Source: Edolisoma coerulescens (taxonomy: Eukaryota > Chordata > Aves > Passeriformes > Campephagidae). From it: a stretch of 64,000 nucleotides of DNA. This document shows, one piece after another, positions 23,791 to 37,000 of this stretch. Position numbers and translations under genes: made by a program. The notes under the pieces were generated by a model, which searched no databases, was not told where the DNA came from, and was given only the letters and a program-made list of their open reading frames with translations. Positions within the stretch are counted from its first letter, which is position 1; every line of letters starts with the position of its first letter. The stretch lies in assembly GCA_013397115.1 (NCBI GenBank), contig VWZW01001167.1, positions 1,158,814 to 1,222,813 of the forward strand. The letters run 5' to 3'.

Positions 23791-26700
23791 GTGAAATCAG
23801 CAAATCATCACTTTCTAAACCCCTCAGTTTATATCTGCTCATTAGGTACTGAAAGAACTTTAACAATTAACTGGCAGGAGCACTCCTCTGGCGGTGAGTC
23901 GGCTCCATCCACACACAGCCCATGGGTGGCATCCCATCCCTCACTCAGCTCTTGAGGAAGCCCTTCCTTAGAACTGCAGAAGTGCAGTCCTTGGACAGCT
24001 CTTCAAATTGCTTCCCATCCTTGGAGAAAAACAAGGTGTGGGACAAGGCTGTAAAAGAATGTGGTTACACACTCTCCTGCATTGCAATGCCTTGCCATGC
24101 AAACGCTTTTGCAGTGAAGAGCAGGAGGAATCAGCCCCTCAGGACTGTAGGGTCTCACATTTGTGTGTGGTAAGAGACCAGGGTGGGTAGACAAGCAAAC
24201 CTCGTAAAAGAGGGTGAAAATGTCAGAGGAATAAAGGTTAAAGCCAAACCAAGTGTGAACAGGAGTAAATGCACTATGTGAAAACAGAAAAGGCACATTG
24301 CTGGAAAGTGAGGAGGTAGGACTGCTGCATATGGAAAAGGGGCCCTTTCCAAGTTGAGCATCCTAACCAAAGCCACAATGCCTACAGAAATTCTGAAATT
24401 CAGGGTTGGGAAGGTGGCAGGAAAATTGATAATCTGTACTAAAAGAGTCCACAGGAACAGGCATTAAAAGACAATGTCAGTAGAATATAAAATTTTGATT
24501 TAAATATATGAAAACATAATTTTACATAGAAATGCTAGACTTATGAATTGCTAAACAATGTGAATGAGAGCACAATTCCACACAAGGATGAAAAAGAAAG
24601 GGAAATGCTTCATAAAATATATTCTATACATTCAGAGGGAATAGCCTCATTATTACTGGAACAGTGAATGGTGCAAAATAGGGGTTCATCCGTGCAGTCA
24701 CAAAAATGAAGTTAGCAATGAGATTGCTATTGCCATGATTCCTATTGTTGTAGTTGTTACATGAGCAATAGCTCTGCTATTAAATCTCCAAGCACAGAGG
24801 GAAGTTCTCAGCAGTGAGTAGTCAAGGGGGACTGAATGTTGCCTTCTGCCTTGGTTCATTTTATATTTAGATTCACTGCAAGTTTATAGGGCAAAAGGAT
24901 CATTCCATAAAAAGCCTGAAGCAAAGAGGAAATGAGAACGGAAAACCAGGTGCTGTGGAGACCCCTCCTGCCTCCTAAAACATCAGTGAGCAGTTTGAAA
25001 TAATTCTTGTGAGGCAATAAAAAAGGAAATAGTACCCATATCCACCAAAAGTTCGCCCTGCTTATAAAAGCTAGGATGACTGCCCTTCCTAATGCACATA
25101 GACCTTCTGTGCTCAATTTCCACCTCTCAGTCAGTGTTTTTCCCTCTGTATCTCAGATCACTTTACTTTCTGATCCAAACTGCAAGGCACACCTCAGACA
25201 TCTAGGGCAAAATATCAGTAATTTTGTTTGTGAAGTTGTGGGTTGCTTGCAAAGGCAAGGGGCCTGTACTTTCTGTAAAACTCTTTAGTGCATGCTTTTA
25301 GGGCTTTGCTACTTTTTAGAGTAAGACTCCTAAAGCTGTCAGCCTTCACAAAGCAGCTGTTAGAACAAAACATTAGAGGCACCTGGAAATCTGTAAAAAG
25401 TCGGTGAATCATTATCTATGATATTTGAGGACCTGAAATACCTGAAAATGTGACATGAATCATATTTCTCTTTGTCACCACCGTGACTCACTGTTTCCCA
25501 CTTGAAATAAGATGTTCTTTAACTTTCTTTCTTTTATAAATCTGGCACACAGGAAATATCCCTCAGGTAACTGGGATAATTTTTCCTGAAAAGAGGCGAT
25601 CATACCTACATAAGGAAAACTCCCACAGCAGCAAGAAAAGTTCCAAGGTCGAGATTCCTATAAGTATCAGGTTGCATAGTAATTTTTAAACATAACTTAA
25701 AGCATAAGTGTATACAGCCTCACCTCAGGGGATGAGTTGCATGTGGCTTCAGAAATGATAAATAACAGGTGTGGAAAATCTCCTAAAAGCTTGTTGACAG
25801 CTCTGAAGAAACCACCTGCTCCCAGAAGCCAAAGAGGTGACTGTTGCACCAACAATTTACAAACGTTATATGGAAACTCCCTTTAGACATTAAAAGAGAG
25901 GGCAAAAGAGCACATCTGAAAGCATCCAAGAGCTCTAGGATGGGGATTCTGATGAGGGTTGAAATATGTTGGGGATTCATCTAGAGATAACCACTGGAGG
26001 TAGAAACAGGAGTCTGGATGCTCTAAAAAGCCCATGTTTCTCAGTTCCAGGCAGTCTCCCTAGAAAAGTCTCCCTGGCTTGCACCCCAGTGCCACCGTGC
26101 CATGCTCCTCTCACTTCATCTATAGAAGTATTTTCTTGCCAGGACTTCTTGTGAAAGGTGAGATTTATCTGGAAAAGAATTCAAGCAGAAATCTCAAGAT
26201 AAAAACATGTCAGAGTTCTATAGGTTACCATGTACTCTGATAAATTCACTTTCTAAGATATTTCTTTTTCATCTTTGAAAGCTTTTCTCAGATATTGTCT
26301 CCAATGATCACTTTAAAGGCTTCTTCTCCTTCTTTGTATTTACACTTCTCTTTGGTTTCTAGACAGGACTGTTTGAACACAGTATTTTTTCATTAAGCTC
26401 TGCTATCCATTCCTAGATAGTGTTTTCGTTGGTATCTTGCCCTCCTTTCAATTTTCTCAAACTGAAAGCACCTTTCTCTTTCACACTCTTGTCTTTGATT
26501 TATAACATAATATTTCCGTATTCTCTCTTCAGAAAAGGTGTTTGCTGTTATCTAGGTCCCATATTACTTATTGGAGGACATTATATCCCCAGAGACCAAA
26601 CAGAGCAGCACCAATTTATCTAGCATTTTTTTCCCCAGAAACACAATGAAGTCTGAAGTCTCTCCCAACAACTATAAGAAACATTTTCTTTCTGGGATGT

Positions 26701-29587
26701 CATCCCATCCATTAAGGGTGTATTTAATTTAGCAATAGAAAGAAGTGCCATGTAAATCGAATTAGCAGTGAGCTAATAACCTAATAAAGCATTTCTCAAA
26801 GCTTGTGTCCTGATTAACAGCACTGCTGTACCAGGGTTGCATTATGGACTAAAATCTGGCACCAAGTGATATCTTGTTAGTTTGTTACTCAAGACCTAGG
26901 AACCCAGGGCAGGGGGATGATGCCAGTGGTCTTATTTTGTAGCAAGGATGAGAGTTACTTGGTATGTGGAGGCTGTTCCGGTACAGACGGATGTTACACT
27001 GCGCTCTTGAGATTGCTGTTGAGGAAGTCAGTAAGTGCTCCCCAGCACATGGCCATGAACCTCACATACATCCTGCCACACCAGCAGGGAGGAGAGCACC
27101 TCTGGATGCTCTCAGGACAGTTCTTTTCCATTTCCATAGGACAGACTCGATAGGCATTTAACTCAGATTATATAACATGGGGGGGGGAGGGGTTTTCTGG
27201 AGGGCAGCAGGCTCCATCATCCACAGAACTCCCTATTTTTATTTTCTTTTTCAATTACGTCATTACATGTTATTTGATTAGGTTGTCATTCCATGTTATG
27301 GACTTAATATCTCTATATCTGTTAGGAAACATTTTTAAAAGTTCATTAAAAAATGAAAAGGTGTAGTAGAAATAAGATACAAGAAAACCCTCTTGAATCT
27401 CAACTTACAAGATCTTCCAGTTAAATTTCAATGTTTCAATGACAAGATGTGCACAATCCTTAAATGATAGGAGGTAGAACTTTTTCAGAAATCCTCATCT
27501 CCTTTGGGATGTTTGTTTATACATTTCTTTGAATGGACTTTTGGAAGATAATTTAACCTGACAGCCCTGTGTCAGATAAATTTGTAACATGAGCATTAGA
27601 TGAAAGTACGTATAAACCTGGTTTATTGATTGAGAAAATATATAATTCATATCAGCTTGCATTGCAAATAATGGGCTATTTCTTGTGCCTCAGTTGTAGA
27701 CTACAAATAGACACTGAAATGACAAATTTTATGATACTTTAACAAGCTCAGTTTACATTTAGGAAGATATACAAAGTCTGTTTAGGTGATTTTTTTGGAA
27801 ATAAATTTTATAAATGTCAAAGCAAATTAATTTAAAAAGTGTCAGTCACACAAAGCCTAAAAAAAATTGATCAGAGAGCCTGAAACGAAAGGTCTGAATG
27901 CTCATTACCAGCTCAGATCTGCATATGGCAGACTAAGAATTGTTATTGTAAAGTCTCAGAAAGTTTGTGAAATAGGTTTTCTGCCTTTATTTTAGGCTTT
28001 CACAATAGAAGTGATGATGTTATTATCCTCCCTCTGAAATTTAAATTTCATTTTTACTCATTTACTAAAACTGCTTGAACATTATCTCAACCTCTGCTGA
28101 CATTTATGCCTTCTGAAAATAAAAGGACTTGAAAATAGACTTTTCTTCATCAGTGAGTAAGCACAATCTGACTATTTATGTGGAAAGTTGAGTTAAATAA
28201 GCCCCAGGAGGACCTGAAACGTAGTTTAGTTTCTTCCACAAGCCATCTGCTGTCCCTATTTCTACAGAAAAGAAAACAGACTTCACCTTATGGCTGCTTT
28301 ACAAAGAACTGCAGGCAATGAAATGCTGAGTCACTGTGGAAAAGGTTGGGTCATGCAGCCTGAACTAACTCCTGCCAAATGCAACTTGAAGGTTGGGGGC
28401 AGAGAAGAAAGTTTCCTTTTGGGCAAATGGTTTCATAATTGTTCACAACAAGTTTTTTCTACACGTTTTGTCTCTCCAGAATCCTATATCTGATCCACAA
28501 GTGATGCCATGTTAGAAGGGTCAAGCAAAGCCAGGGATTCCTGGTATAATTGGGAGATCTGGATCTGAGAAAGATTTTTGTCAGTGATAAATATTCCTCT
28601 GTGTGGTCTGGGGCAGTAAAATGGCTCAAGTCATAAACAGAGATTAAAACTAGATTTAGCAGGGGAAGGGACGGGAATTCTAAGCACTCTAGAGAAACCA
28701 GGGGCTGCTGAGGCATAAGGAAGCAACAGGGAAACACCTGGGAATGGCCTCAAGGGAATTAGGAAGAATTCCTCTATAAAAGAGGAGTCTCACTATTCCT
28801 CCAACTGTTAGCAATTCCACAATTGCTTACCTGATTTTTCAGTTGTCCAAGGATAAAGTTTGACACATGATGGATGAGACAGAGTGCTTCATAAAGAACT
28901 AAAGTGTTTCTTTCTCATTCAAGTCAAAGGCTTTACCTCTTTTTTCCTCTAGTGTCAGTTGCTCCAGTCACCTTTTCGTGTTGTTCTTTCTAGACTGATG
29001 CCTGGGAAACTGTCAATGCTCAGATGTTTTAACATTATTTCAGAAAAAATGTCAGCAAGAAATATTTTAAGGCAGAAAAAGATTTTGGCACCTTTCTAAT
29101 ATGCCTCGCTTTTCCTATGTATATATGAAAGATTTCTTGCTGGAAAACAAGAGGCCTTGTGTCGATGTACCTTTCCTCCATATATCAGAATTGATTTTAC
29201 TAGCATCACATGGAGTTTTATAGATTCTTTTTTAGCAAGCTTTCATGTTCTGCACCACAGCTTTAGAATAGACTTTCCTTTTCCCCTTTTCTCCTATCTT
29301 CACAGCTTGCTGTGAACATCACAAATGAACGGTTCTTCTAACTGTGAGTGGGCAGTATGTAATGACAGAATTAAAATTTATTATTTTGCAGTGCAGGAGA
29401 TCCATGCAGTACCTGGCACAAATGAGCTGAAATGGTGTGCTCTTGATTATTTATCCTTAAAATAAATCCTTATTAAAATAAATCACATTAATTGTGGTTC
29501 AAGCACCAACATTAAGTTCTTTCTATCCATGACAAGTTACCTCATCTTCAGAATGACTGTTACATGAACATCTCACAGCATTACCAT
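23791..29587. other. non-coding AT-rich sequence
   Basis: No gene or RNA is recognised. A locally GC-richer patch lies at about 23,880-24,180, open in several frames at once. The G run at 27,179-27,192 is listed separately. The rest is unique AT-rich sequence. Confidence 0.55.
27179..27192 (+). repeat. poly-G low-complexity run
   Basis: Nine G residues are followed by A and GGGG. This is simple sequence with no sign of function. Confidence 0.85.
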
Positions 29588-29720
29588 GAGGGCAGTGAGA
29601 CAGTGGAACAGGTGACCCAGAGAAGTTTTGAATGCCCAACCCTCGCAAGTCTTGAAGGCCAGGTTGAGTAGGGCCCAAAGAAACCTGGTCTGGTGGATGG
29701 TGTTCCTGCCCATGGGAGGG
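29588..29720 (+). mobile_element. CR1 copy A, left part (interrupted)
   Basis: The 3' UTR region of a CR1 is recognisable from CAGTGGAACAGGTGACCCAG, AGTCTTGAAGGCCAGGTTGA and ACCTGGTCTGGTGGATGGTG to CTGCCCATGGGAGGG. In intact copies this is followed directly by 'ttggaactagatgatctttaaggtcc'. Here it stops at about 29,720, where a second CR1 begins. The missing 3' end reappears at 30,371-30,415. Confidence 0.85.
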
Positions 29721-30370
29721 TCAGAAGTGCACCCTGGCAGCCAGGAGGGCCAGCCATGTCCTGGGGTGCATCAGCCACAGCATGGCCAGCCAGGCAAGGG
29801 AAGTGACTCTCCTGCTCTCCTTTGCACTGGTGCGGCCTCACCTTGAGTGCTGTGTGCAATTTGGGCATCACAATATTAGAAAGTTGCAAAGCTATTCTCG
29901 AACAGTTTTACAAAGCTATAGTGTCCAAAGGAGGGCTACAAAAATGGTGAAGAGCCTAGGGGGGAAACCTTATGAGGAATGGCTGAAGTCCCTTGGTCTG
30001 CTCAGCTTGGAGAAGAGGAGATGGGGAGACCTCACTGCAGTCTACAGCTTCCTCCTAAGGGGAAGAGGAGGGGGAAGCACTGATTTCTTCTCTCTGGTGA
30101 CCAGTGACAAGACCCAAGGGAATGGCCTGGAGCTATGTCAGGGGAGGTTTAGATCAGATATTCGGCAAAGATTCTTCACTCAGAGGGTGGCTGGGCACTG
30201 GAACAGGCTCCCCAGGGAAGTGGTCACAGCACCAGCCTGACAGAGTTCAAGAAGTGTTTGGACAATGGTGTGACTCTGGAGGATGTCCTGTGCAGGACCA
30301 GGAGTTGGATGTCCATGATCCTTGTGGGTGCCTTCCAACTCAGGATATTCTGTGATTCTAAGATTCTAAC
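29721..30370 (+). mobile_element. CR1 copy B, inserted into copy A
   Basis: This 5'-truncated CR1 starts inside ORF2 (GTGCACCCTGGCAGCCAGGA, GGGTGCATCAGCCACAGCAT) and continues through the conserved GGCCTCACCTTGAGTGCTGT block, the end of ORF2 and a short 3' UTR. It ends in a typical CR1 tail, ATTCTGTGATTCTAAGATTC. It sits between the two halves of copy A in the same orientation, so it inserted later. About 650 bases remain. No clear target-site duplication is visible, which is common for CR1. Confidence 0.9.
29782..30240 (+). pseudogene. CR1 ORF2 C-terminal remnant
   Basis: A 152-codon open frame within CR1 copy B covers the C-terminal end of the LINE ORF2 polyprotein, downstream of the reverse-transcriptase domain. 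Conserved family stretches are visible: RPHLECCVQFG, LGLLSLEKRRWGDLTAVY and HWNRLPREVV near the end. The ATG at the start is incidental; the element is truncated, so there is no endonuclease and no reverse-transcriptase core. A small local duplication (CAAAGCTAT repeated about 22 bases apart near 29,890-29,915) disturbs the early part without closing the frame. It is a non-functional remnant, notable only because its frame is still open. Confidence 0.85.
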
Positions 30371-30415
30371 TACATGATCTTGAAAACCCCTTCAAACCCA
30401 AACCATTCTATGATG
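30371..30415 (+). mobile_element. CR1 copy A, right part (3' end)
   Basis: The sequence ACATGATCTTGAAAACCCCT then TCAAACCCAAACCATTCTAT corresponds to the final 45 bases of a CR1 3' UTR ('gatgatctttaaggtcccttccaacccaaaccattctatgat'). It follows directly after the complete 3' tail of copy B, so it is the displaced end of copy A. Confidence 0.85.
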
Positions 30416-33400
30416 ATCTTGCTCATTACCCTGCCAAAAGTGCCTTCAATGGGAAGCTGAGGTGATCTTATCATCATTACAAGGTGGAGCAGCTAAATGA
30501 AGTCCACACTGTCACTTCAGGTAAAATAAGGAATGGTTCTGAAGATCCTCCATCAAGCCTGAGCCTTTACCACCTGGAGAATTATGTACTCTACAGCCAG
30601 CTCTGCACAGGTACAGAGAAACGCAGTTCCCACATAGGAGCAGGAAGATGCCAGATAGAAAAATGGTGGAACAGCTTCTCCTTGCTCAGGAAGCCTGCCT
30701 TTTTTCTTTTAGAAGCGGAACAAGACAAATGTGATATATCACAACCCATGCGCCTCAGCCAGTTACTTTCCCTTCCTAATTCCCTCCTGAACTAGAGGTC
30801 TTTCAAGCAATAGAGGCAGTATTTTGTGAGATGGGAACGGTCAGTTAGGTACCCTTGCAATTTCTGCAATCATGAGGAGAAGAAGGGTAATCCAAGTCTC
30901 AAACAGGATCTGAGCCCAATATCATCTTATGTCTCTTGTCCCAGGACTACGGCTGGCAAGTCACCAAAATTTTGCCTCTGTTTAAAATGGACATAATGAC
31001 ACTTCATAGCTGCTATTGTAAAAATTCAATATGTTGTCTGTGCACACCAAAAATATGCATGATGCAATCATGTATGTTGCATTTTAAAATAAAGTAGCTG
31101 TAACAATCTTTAGAAAAAAAGACAGTACATGTTGGTGGCAAAGAAGGAAACTGAGGCATGACTCATTCTGGGCAGGAAGGGTTTCTTGTCTGCCCTGCAC
31201 TGTATCTCACTTTCTAGTTAACTTTGAGGACATTTGCAGTGCCTGTGTGTCTCTATCTTTTCTCATTGTCTCTAGAAATTTTAATATCCTGGCCTGAGGA
31301 CATAGCCCTGGATGAAACCAGAAACCTTAAGGAGTTAGTTGAAAACAGACTAAACAGGGAAATAGGTTTCCAAAGCACACATTTCCTTTTATTTACACAT
31401 CGAGTAGCTTCCCTAAATGCACATATAACCCTCTCTTCATTTAGGCTGGACATACAAGCCCGTAACCTGATTTGTTTAACTAACATTCATAACCTTCACT
31501 CCCTGCAGCTTGCTATAGGACAAGCTATAGAACACCAGTTCCTAGCCAGGGGAGGGATGAGTTCCAGTAATTGAAGGAAGGAATTGGATGAGCAACATGC
31601 TGCCTCCAGGGAAAAAGAGAGATGGGAACATTCATGGTCCACCCCTCAAAAGGGAGCAAAGTATAACATCCCTGCTACAGTAGGTTTCCTGAGTCAGACT
31701 CTTGGGATAAAGCTGAAAGATTAACCCCCCACCCACCTACCTGCTGAGAAACTGCTCTGAAGTGTAAATTATGTGCTACCCAGCCCCATTTCACAGTTAC
31801 ATTATGTTAAATTAAACATTCAGAGAAAGGACTGGAATCCAGCTTTCCTGAGCTTCAGCTGACATCTCTATTTTGTAAGCCAGAAGATTGCTCTTTCCTC
31901 TGTAGTGAATATTTTTTCTCACTACTTGTGAACAGAGTGCTGAGAGTGGACCTGAGGATGCAGACCCATCCTGGGGCTTGAGACTGTTGTCAGGGGATGG
32001 AGCATGGATTGCTGGGGCTCTGTGCAACAGGAGTACTTATGCTAAAGGTGGGCAAGAACCCTCTCCTTCCCTTTGAAGGGATGGAAAGCCTTTTCTCTCT
32101 TTGAAGAAAAAGGATACCTGAGCCTTTAGTTTGGGTCTGAGGTCTAAGCAGTGAACCCTGAGCGGTGGTAAGTACATCTCTATCTCAGAATAAAGTACAC
32201 AGATTTATAGGAAGGAATTCCTCTGGTTTATGTGGCTTTAGTTCCCATTTCTGTCTCTCTGTTATTTGCTGTGTACCTCACAGGAAGCCTTCACGTTTGA
32301 CTCTGAGCCCCATGCAATGCCAAAGGCTCTCTTATGGTCTCCTCCATGTCAAATACAAATATTCAAACCCTCAAGATGACCAGTTAGGGAGTTTATTCCC
32401 CCTTGCAGAAGAGCTCCCCCATCTGTGGTGAACATGTACATCTATCTACAGATGTGGTATGGAAGATTCTGTCCTATTATAAACCAGCAAGCACACAATG
32501 TGTATTCCACAGGACATACGTCAGTGTTTCTGATAGCAGCATTAGGTCCAAAGGGCTTTATGTCATTTTCCTTGCAATTGGGAAAGCATAAAAATTAAAT
32601 GAAATTACATATGTGCACATGAGAATGCAGAGGCAGCAATCATTCATGCATTGGAAAGTGGTCAAAAGAGGCTGTACTCATTTTCTTCACACGTGCCATT
32701 TCCAAACACAATTGCAAGTACTGAAGTCCTTGCTGTAAGGAGCTGGCACAAGTTGAAGTCAGATAAATCAGAAGATGTTATAGTATTTCTTTTTCTCCTC
32801 CACCTACAGTGGTAAAACCTAAGTGATGCTCAGGTCCTTCAGGCACAACCCTAATACGGTTTTCAATTGCATTATCAGATGACATTGACATAATGATGCC
32901 AAATCTTCCTGTCTATAGTATTTACACTCCATTAATGCCTGAACGTGCAGCAGTTTCAGCCTAGTAAGAGAGACCCTGCCTGAGAAATTTGCAGTCTAAA
33001 TAAGCAAAGATGGAGGAGCTATTTCAAGAGACCTCACTGAGGGATTAAGGGATGTCAGACTTTTTGGCAGGAAGCCTGTGGGAGGTCAGGGAACCGAACC
33101 CAGGGCTGCAAATCCCCAGCAGCATCAGTCTCCAAATTGTTCTTTACCTGGCAGCTGCCTGCCAGAGAGACGTGGTGGTTGCTAAATGAAAAGCAGATGG
33201 AGTTAAGTTTAGTTAAAGTAGACAGTCATAACAACAAAGAGCTCTCATCTAATCACCCAGCAGTAGTAGGGCTGAAAATGTAATCAAGTTGTTTTCCATA
33301 AATCATTTTCACAAGATAAGAGGCCTGGCTATACAGCATGGCTCACTAAGTATTTACACTGTAAACTTTCCTGCCCTCAGCACCACCCCTTTGCTCTGAA

Positions 33401-33930
33401 TTATTGCTTTAATGAATTTAATCATGAAATGTAACAGTTGGATAACAAGAACCCTGTAAACTTCCCCCTCCTTTCCTTTTAAATTAAATTATATACTGGT
33501 AGTAAAAACATGATTATTTGAAGGTTGCGTTTATGAGAATTGTTGCCCTCTGAGGAGGGTGATGTGGAAAAAAAAAGAATTAAAGTTTCTACTTACAAGA
33601 GAAAACAGCTTGTGGAAACAATTACACAACTTGTGATCCCTGCACAGCATCTGTATTTAACAACGTTATACTCAAGCCTTTAGAAACAGGCAAGTAGTCT
33701 ATCTTTCAGACAGTTGAATATATAAAGTGTCTCAGTTATGGTACTGATTTACTAATATATTGCCAAGGTAAAGTGATTGAATCTTCTGAAGAGGAGGGGG
33801 AGGACGCTGATAATGTCTATTGTAATGAGGAACAATAATGGGCATAAAAGTTTATTAACAAACTCCACAGGTCACTGCACAGCAACAGCAGAGAAGCAGT
33901 AAAAGGGAAATTTAATCATGTTCTGTTGGA
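30416..33930. other. non-coding sequence
   Basis: No gene is supported. Open frames at 30,484-30,795 and 31,224-31,574 (plus) have no recognisable domain. The stretch at about 33,230-33,560 has enhancer-like texture: repeated TAATCA/ATAAATCA words and AATGAATTTAATCATGAAAT near 33,412. It may be a conserved non-coding element. Confidence 0.5.
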
Positions 33931-34075
33931 GCTCGCAGCATGCACTGAACCTCCTCATTAGGTGGGTTCACAGCCCTCCAAACGGGAAAGGTCACGAGCG
34001 GATGGGAGAGTCGGGGAACAGAGCTTTGTTCCTTCAGCTGCACCTCAGCCTGTTTCCGGCTCGCGCTCTGACAGC
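33931..34075. promoter_or_regulatory. local CpG-rich patch
   Basis: Eight CpG dinucleotides fall within about 140 bases (for example in CACGAGCGG near 33,993 and CCGGCTCGCG near 34,056), in a window where CpG is otherwise scarce. The patch is too short for a classical CpG island. It could be an undermethylated enhancer or promoter, or a recent GC-rich repeat remnant. No TATA box or start site can be assigned. Confidence 0.3.
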
Positions 34076-37000
34076 TCTGCTAGTTTCCTCTGATTGGGGT
34101 TTTTAAAGATTTTCAAGATTAATATGTTTTGGTTTACAGTCCGTGTTCTCATTTACTTCTAGGTTCTTACAGGCTGGCCACACCAACATCTTTTCCTGCA
34201 GCCCCAATCCCTTACTCTGAAGTCAATTGAAAAGAATGGTTCACTCCAATATTAAATAAACTCCTGTCCACTCAGGTCACTGCCGTGGCCTCTGGAGGAT
34301 TTAAAGTAAATAAAGGAGTTGGATGACAGTGCATTTTTTACTTACTTTGTTTAAAGTTGTGCATTGTTTTTCTGGAAAGACAAAGCACTTTCCCTTATTT
34401 TGAGTTCTTGCATTTCAATGATGCTGGAAAATGGTGATGTTTGCCAGACTGGCCTGTTTCCTGCTGCCAACATCTTCCTGACAATGTTTGAATGACTACA
34501 GGGATGGACATGGCCCAGAGCTTCCCTGCAAGCTCAGGTCTATCAGAAGACAGATACAGGACTGGTACTTATATGAGCTCTCTCAGATGAGTTTTTCTTT
34601 CTAACTCACACACTAATTTAATTATACTTCTTGCTGCATGGAGCCCTTCAAGCATTGGCAGCAGAAGCAGAGCAGCAAAAGAAAGAGAGCTATCTTAACA
34701 GTGTGTTTTCCGAGGATTTAGATGCTTGCCTCATTTCATATCTAGCATCTTGTGCCCGTTTAAATAGTTGATTTGACAATAATATCTACAAAGTCTTTGT
34801 TAAACCCATTTAAAAAACCCTGCAATAGCGAAATTCAGCCATTCAATAATGAGTACAGCCTCATTCGGTGCAGTAGTTTCTATTTTCCTCTCCTACAGTT
34901 TGAAATCTGACAATGCTGCAGCAAACAAACAGCAGATGGGATTGTAACAGGGCTTTTAAAATAATGAATATCTGTAATTCTGCACTAAGACTCAGCCTCT
35001 GCCCTTGGACGGCATCTAGGGTGCTGGTAATGCCACTAACAAAATAAGGCAGGTTGCTGTTTTTCTCACGCACAAGTGAAATGCTATCAGCACAGCGTGC
35101 AGGAGTGTGCTGATGTTGTATATCAAGGGCAGGCATTTGAGACAGAGGAGAGAGGGAGAAAGGGGAGCTGCATGAAGACATCAGCACAGTGCTGGGCCAG
35201 AGCTGTAAATCCTGGGGACGTGGTTTATGAGCTGTGGGGCTCCGTGGTGTGTTACACACTCCCGAGGCTCTGGGGCAGCCCATGGAGGGGCCCGAGAGAG
35301 GTCTTGAGTTAGCTTTGAGCACAGAGAGAGTGAGCCTGCCTCTGTCCAAAATCTAATGAGTCTCTGTCATCCCGCCAAGACGAAAGGAAGGAAATGTTAA
35401 TAGATGCATCAAAGTCCAGTTCACACAAGCATCCCCCTGGGATATCAGACCAGCTGTGAGAAACTTCCTGCAATCACTTGTGTAGGGCTTTGCTCCCTCC
35501 TCACAGGGCTGCTTGTAGATTTTATCCCAGGGAGATTTCATATGAAAGGTGCATTGTTCACGCCAGCCAAAGCCAGGGTCTTCTCCCCAGTCCTCCAGGC
35601 CCATAATAACCAGGTGAGTCTACCCCAGGCACCCTCTGAGTGACCTCCTGGGTCTTGCCTTCTTGACTGCCTCGGGGTTTTAACTTCCCAGCTGCCTGAA
35701 CCTCAGCAGCACAGAGCACCGGTGCCTGGGCACCCAGCAGCCCTTGGGACACAGGGTCAGGCCCCTTCATGCCTGTACCTCCAGGGATGAGCCCATGGTG
35801 GGCTCTGTGGGGCTGTCTTCCCAGGCCCCAAAAATTGTCTGAATAAACAAGGGAAACAAAAACCTGTCCAAGGTGACTTTGCAGGTTTGCAGACATACCT
35901 GCCTTCCCCCAGGGGGAATTTAAACAATTACACCTGGCAAACTGGGCTGCTCAGCTAAATATTCTCTGTGACCGTGTTAAGGCTGGCAGCTGAAAGAGAG
36001 GGAATGTATCTCCCTGCATTATTAGAAGTAACAGACTACTTTGGATTTTTTTAAACTTACTTTTACTATTTCCTTTGCAAATTGCTAGGCACTTCCAAAC
36101 ACAAACCAGTTTTGCCCTTTCAACTTTCCTCACGTTACAGCCCAGCTAACTCCATTAGCAAATAAAGTAAATAGCCAGAGCACTCATGAAAGTCTAAATT
36201 CCCCGAAGGTAATAACTGTATAAAACACATGGGAGTTGTTATTTCAAGGCAAGGAAATGGAAAGCTTTTAGTTTATCATTAAGCCAGCTTAGTATTTTGG
36301 TAGACCTTGGCACTATTTATTAACAATTTATAAAGTCAGACTGGGGTGACTCTACATAAGTGATACATATTTTTGTACTGAGATGCAGGACTTGTGCTAT
36401 TTGTCCTGAACTCCATGTAAACAGTGCTTAATAAGCTCTGACTTGGCTTTTCACATTGGACAGTTTGCCTGTGTGGAGTGAACTCAAGTCACTGCAAGTT
36501 CCTGCAGGAATTACCCTGCAATGCAGTACTGATCTCAGGAAGCATCTTTTCAGGCTGCCATTAGTTCAGAATTCAATATTTAGAAACAACACCAGTATGA
36601 GGAGCCTTGAGCTCTTACAAAAGGGTTGGAAGGTGTTATATCCTTATGCAGGAAGGGGCAGGGATGAATAAGAATGAAAAACACCCCACGAAGGAGAACA
36701 AGAGAAGACACTGCCACAGATGTGATCCTTTGGGAACCTAAGCTCATTAGCTTACAGTGTAAGGCCATGTAGGTTCCATCTTTTGCCTGACATATTTTCT
36801 AGCTCTAGCCTGACTTTTCTGGTCCCATCTTTTAGTGCTTCTAGTCTTTGTTCGCCTGAATGCTCTTTCTTTTTGTCAGTTCCAGTGTTGGAATGGTTAG
36901 ACCAAGCCCATATTAGTTCTTCTGAGGTATTTGCAATGGTCAGCAAAACTGTGACAGTGTAGTAATAAAAAACTCAGGTACTAACTTCTGGCACCAGCTA

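Noticed and set aside
34861..35349. Longest open frame of the window (162 codons, minus strand)
   Set aside because: It lies in GC-richer sequence with a low stop-codon rate, is opposed by open plus-strand frames, and shows no domain, signal peptide or splice context.
35558..35896. 112-codon minus-strand frame rich in Gly and Pro
   Set aside because: Its Gly/Pro richness follows from GC-rich DNA. No collagen-like or other repeat structure is present.
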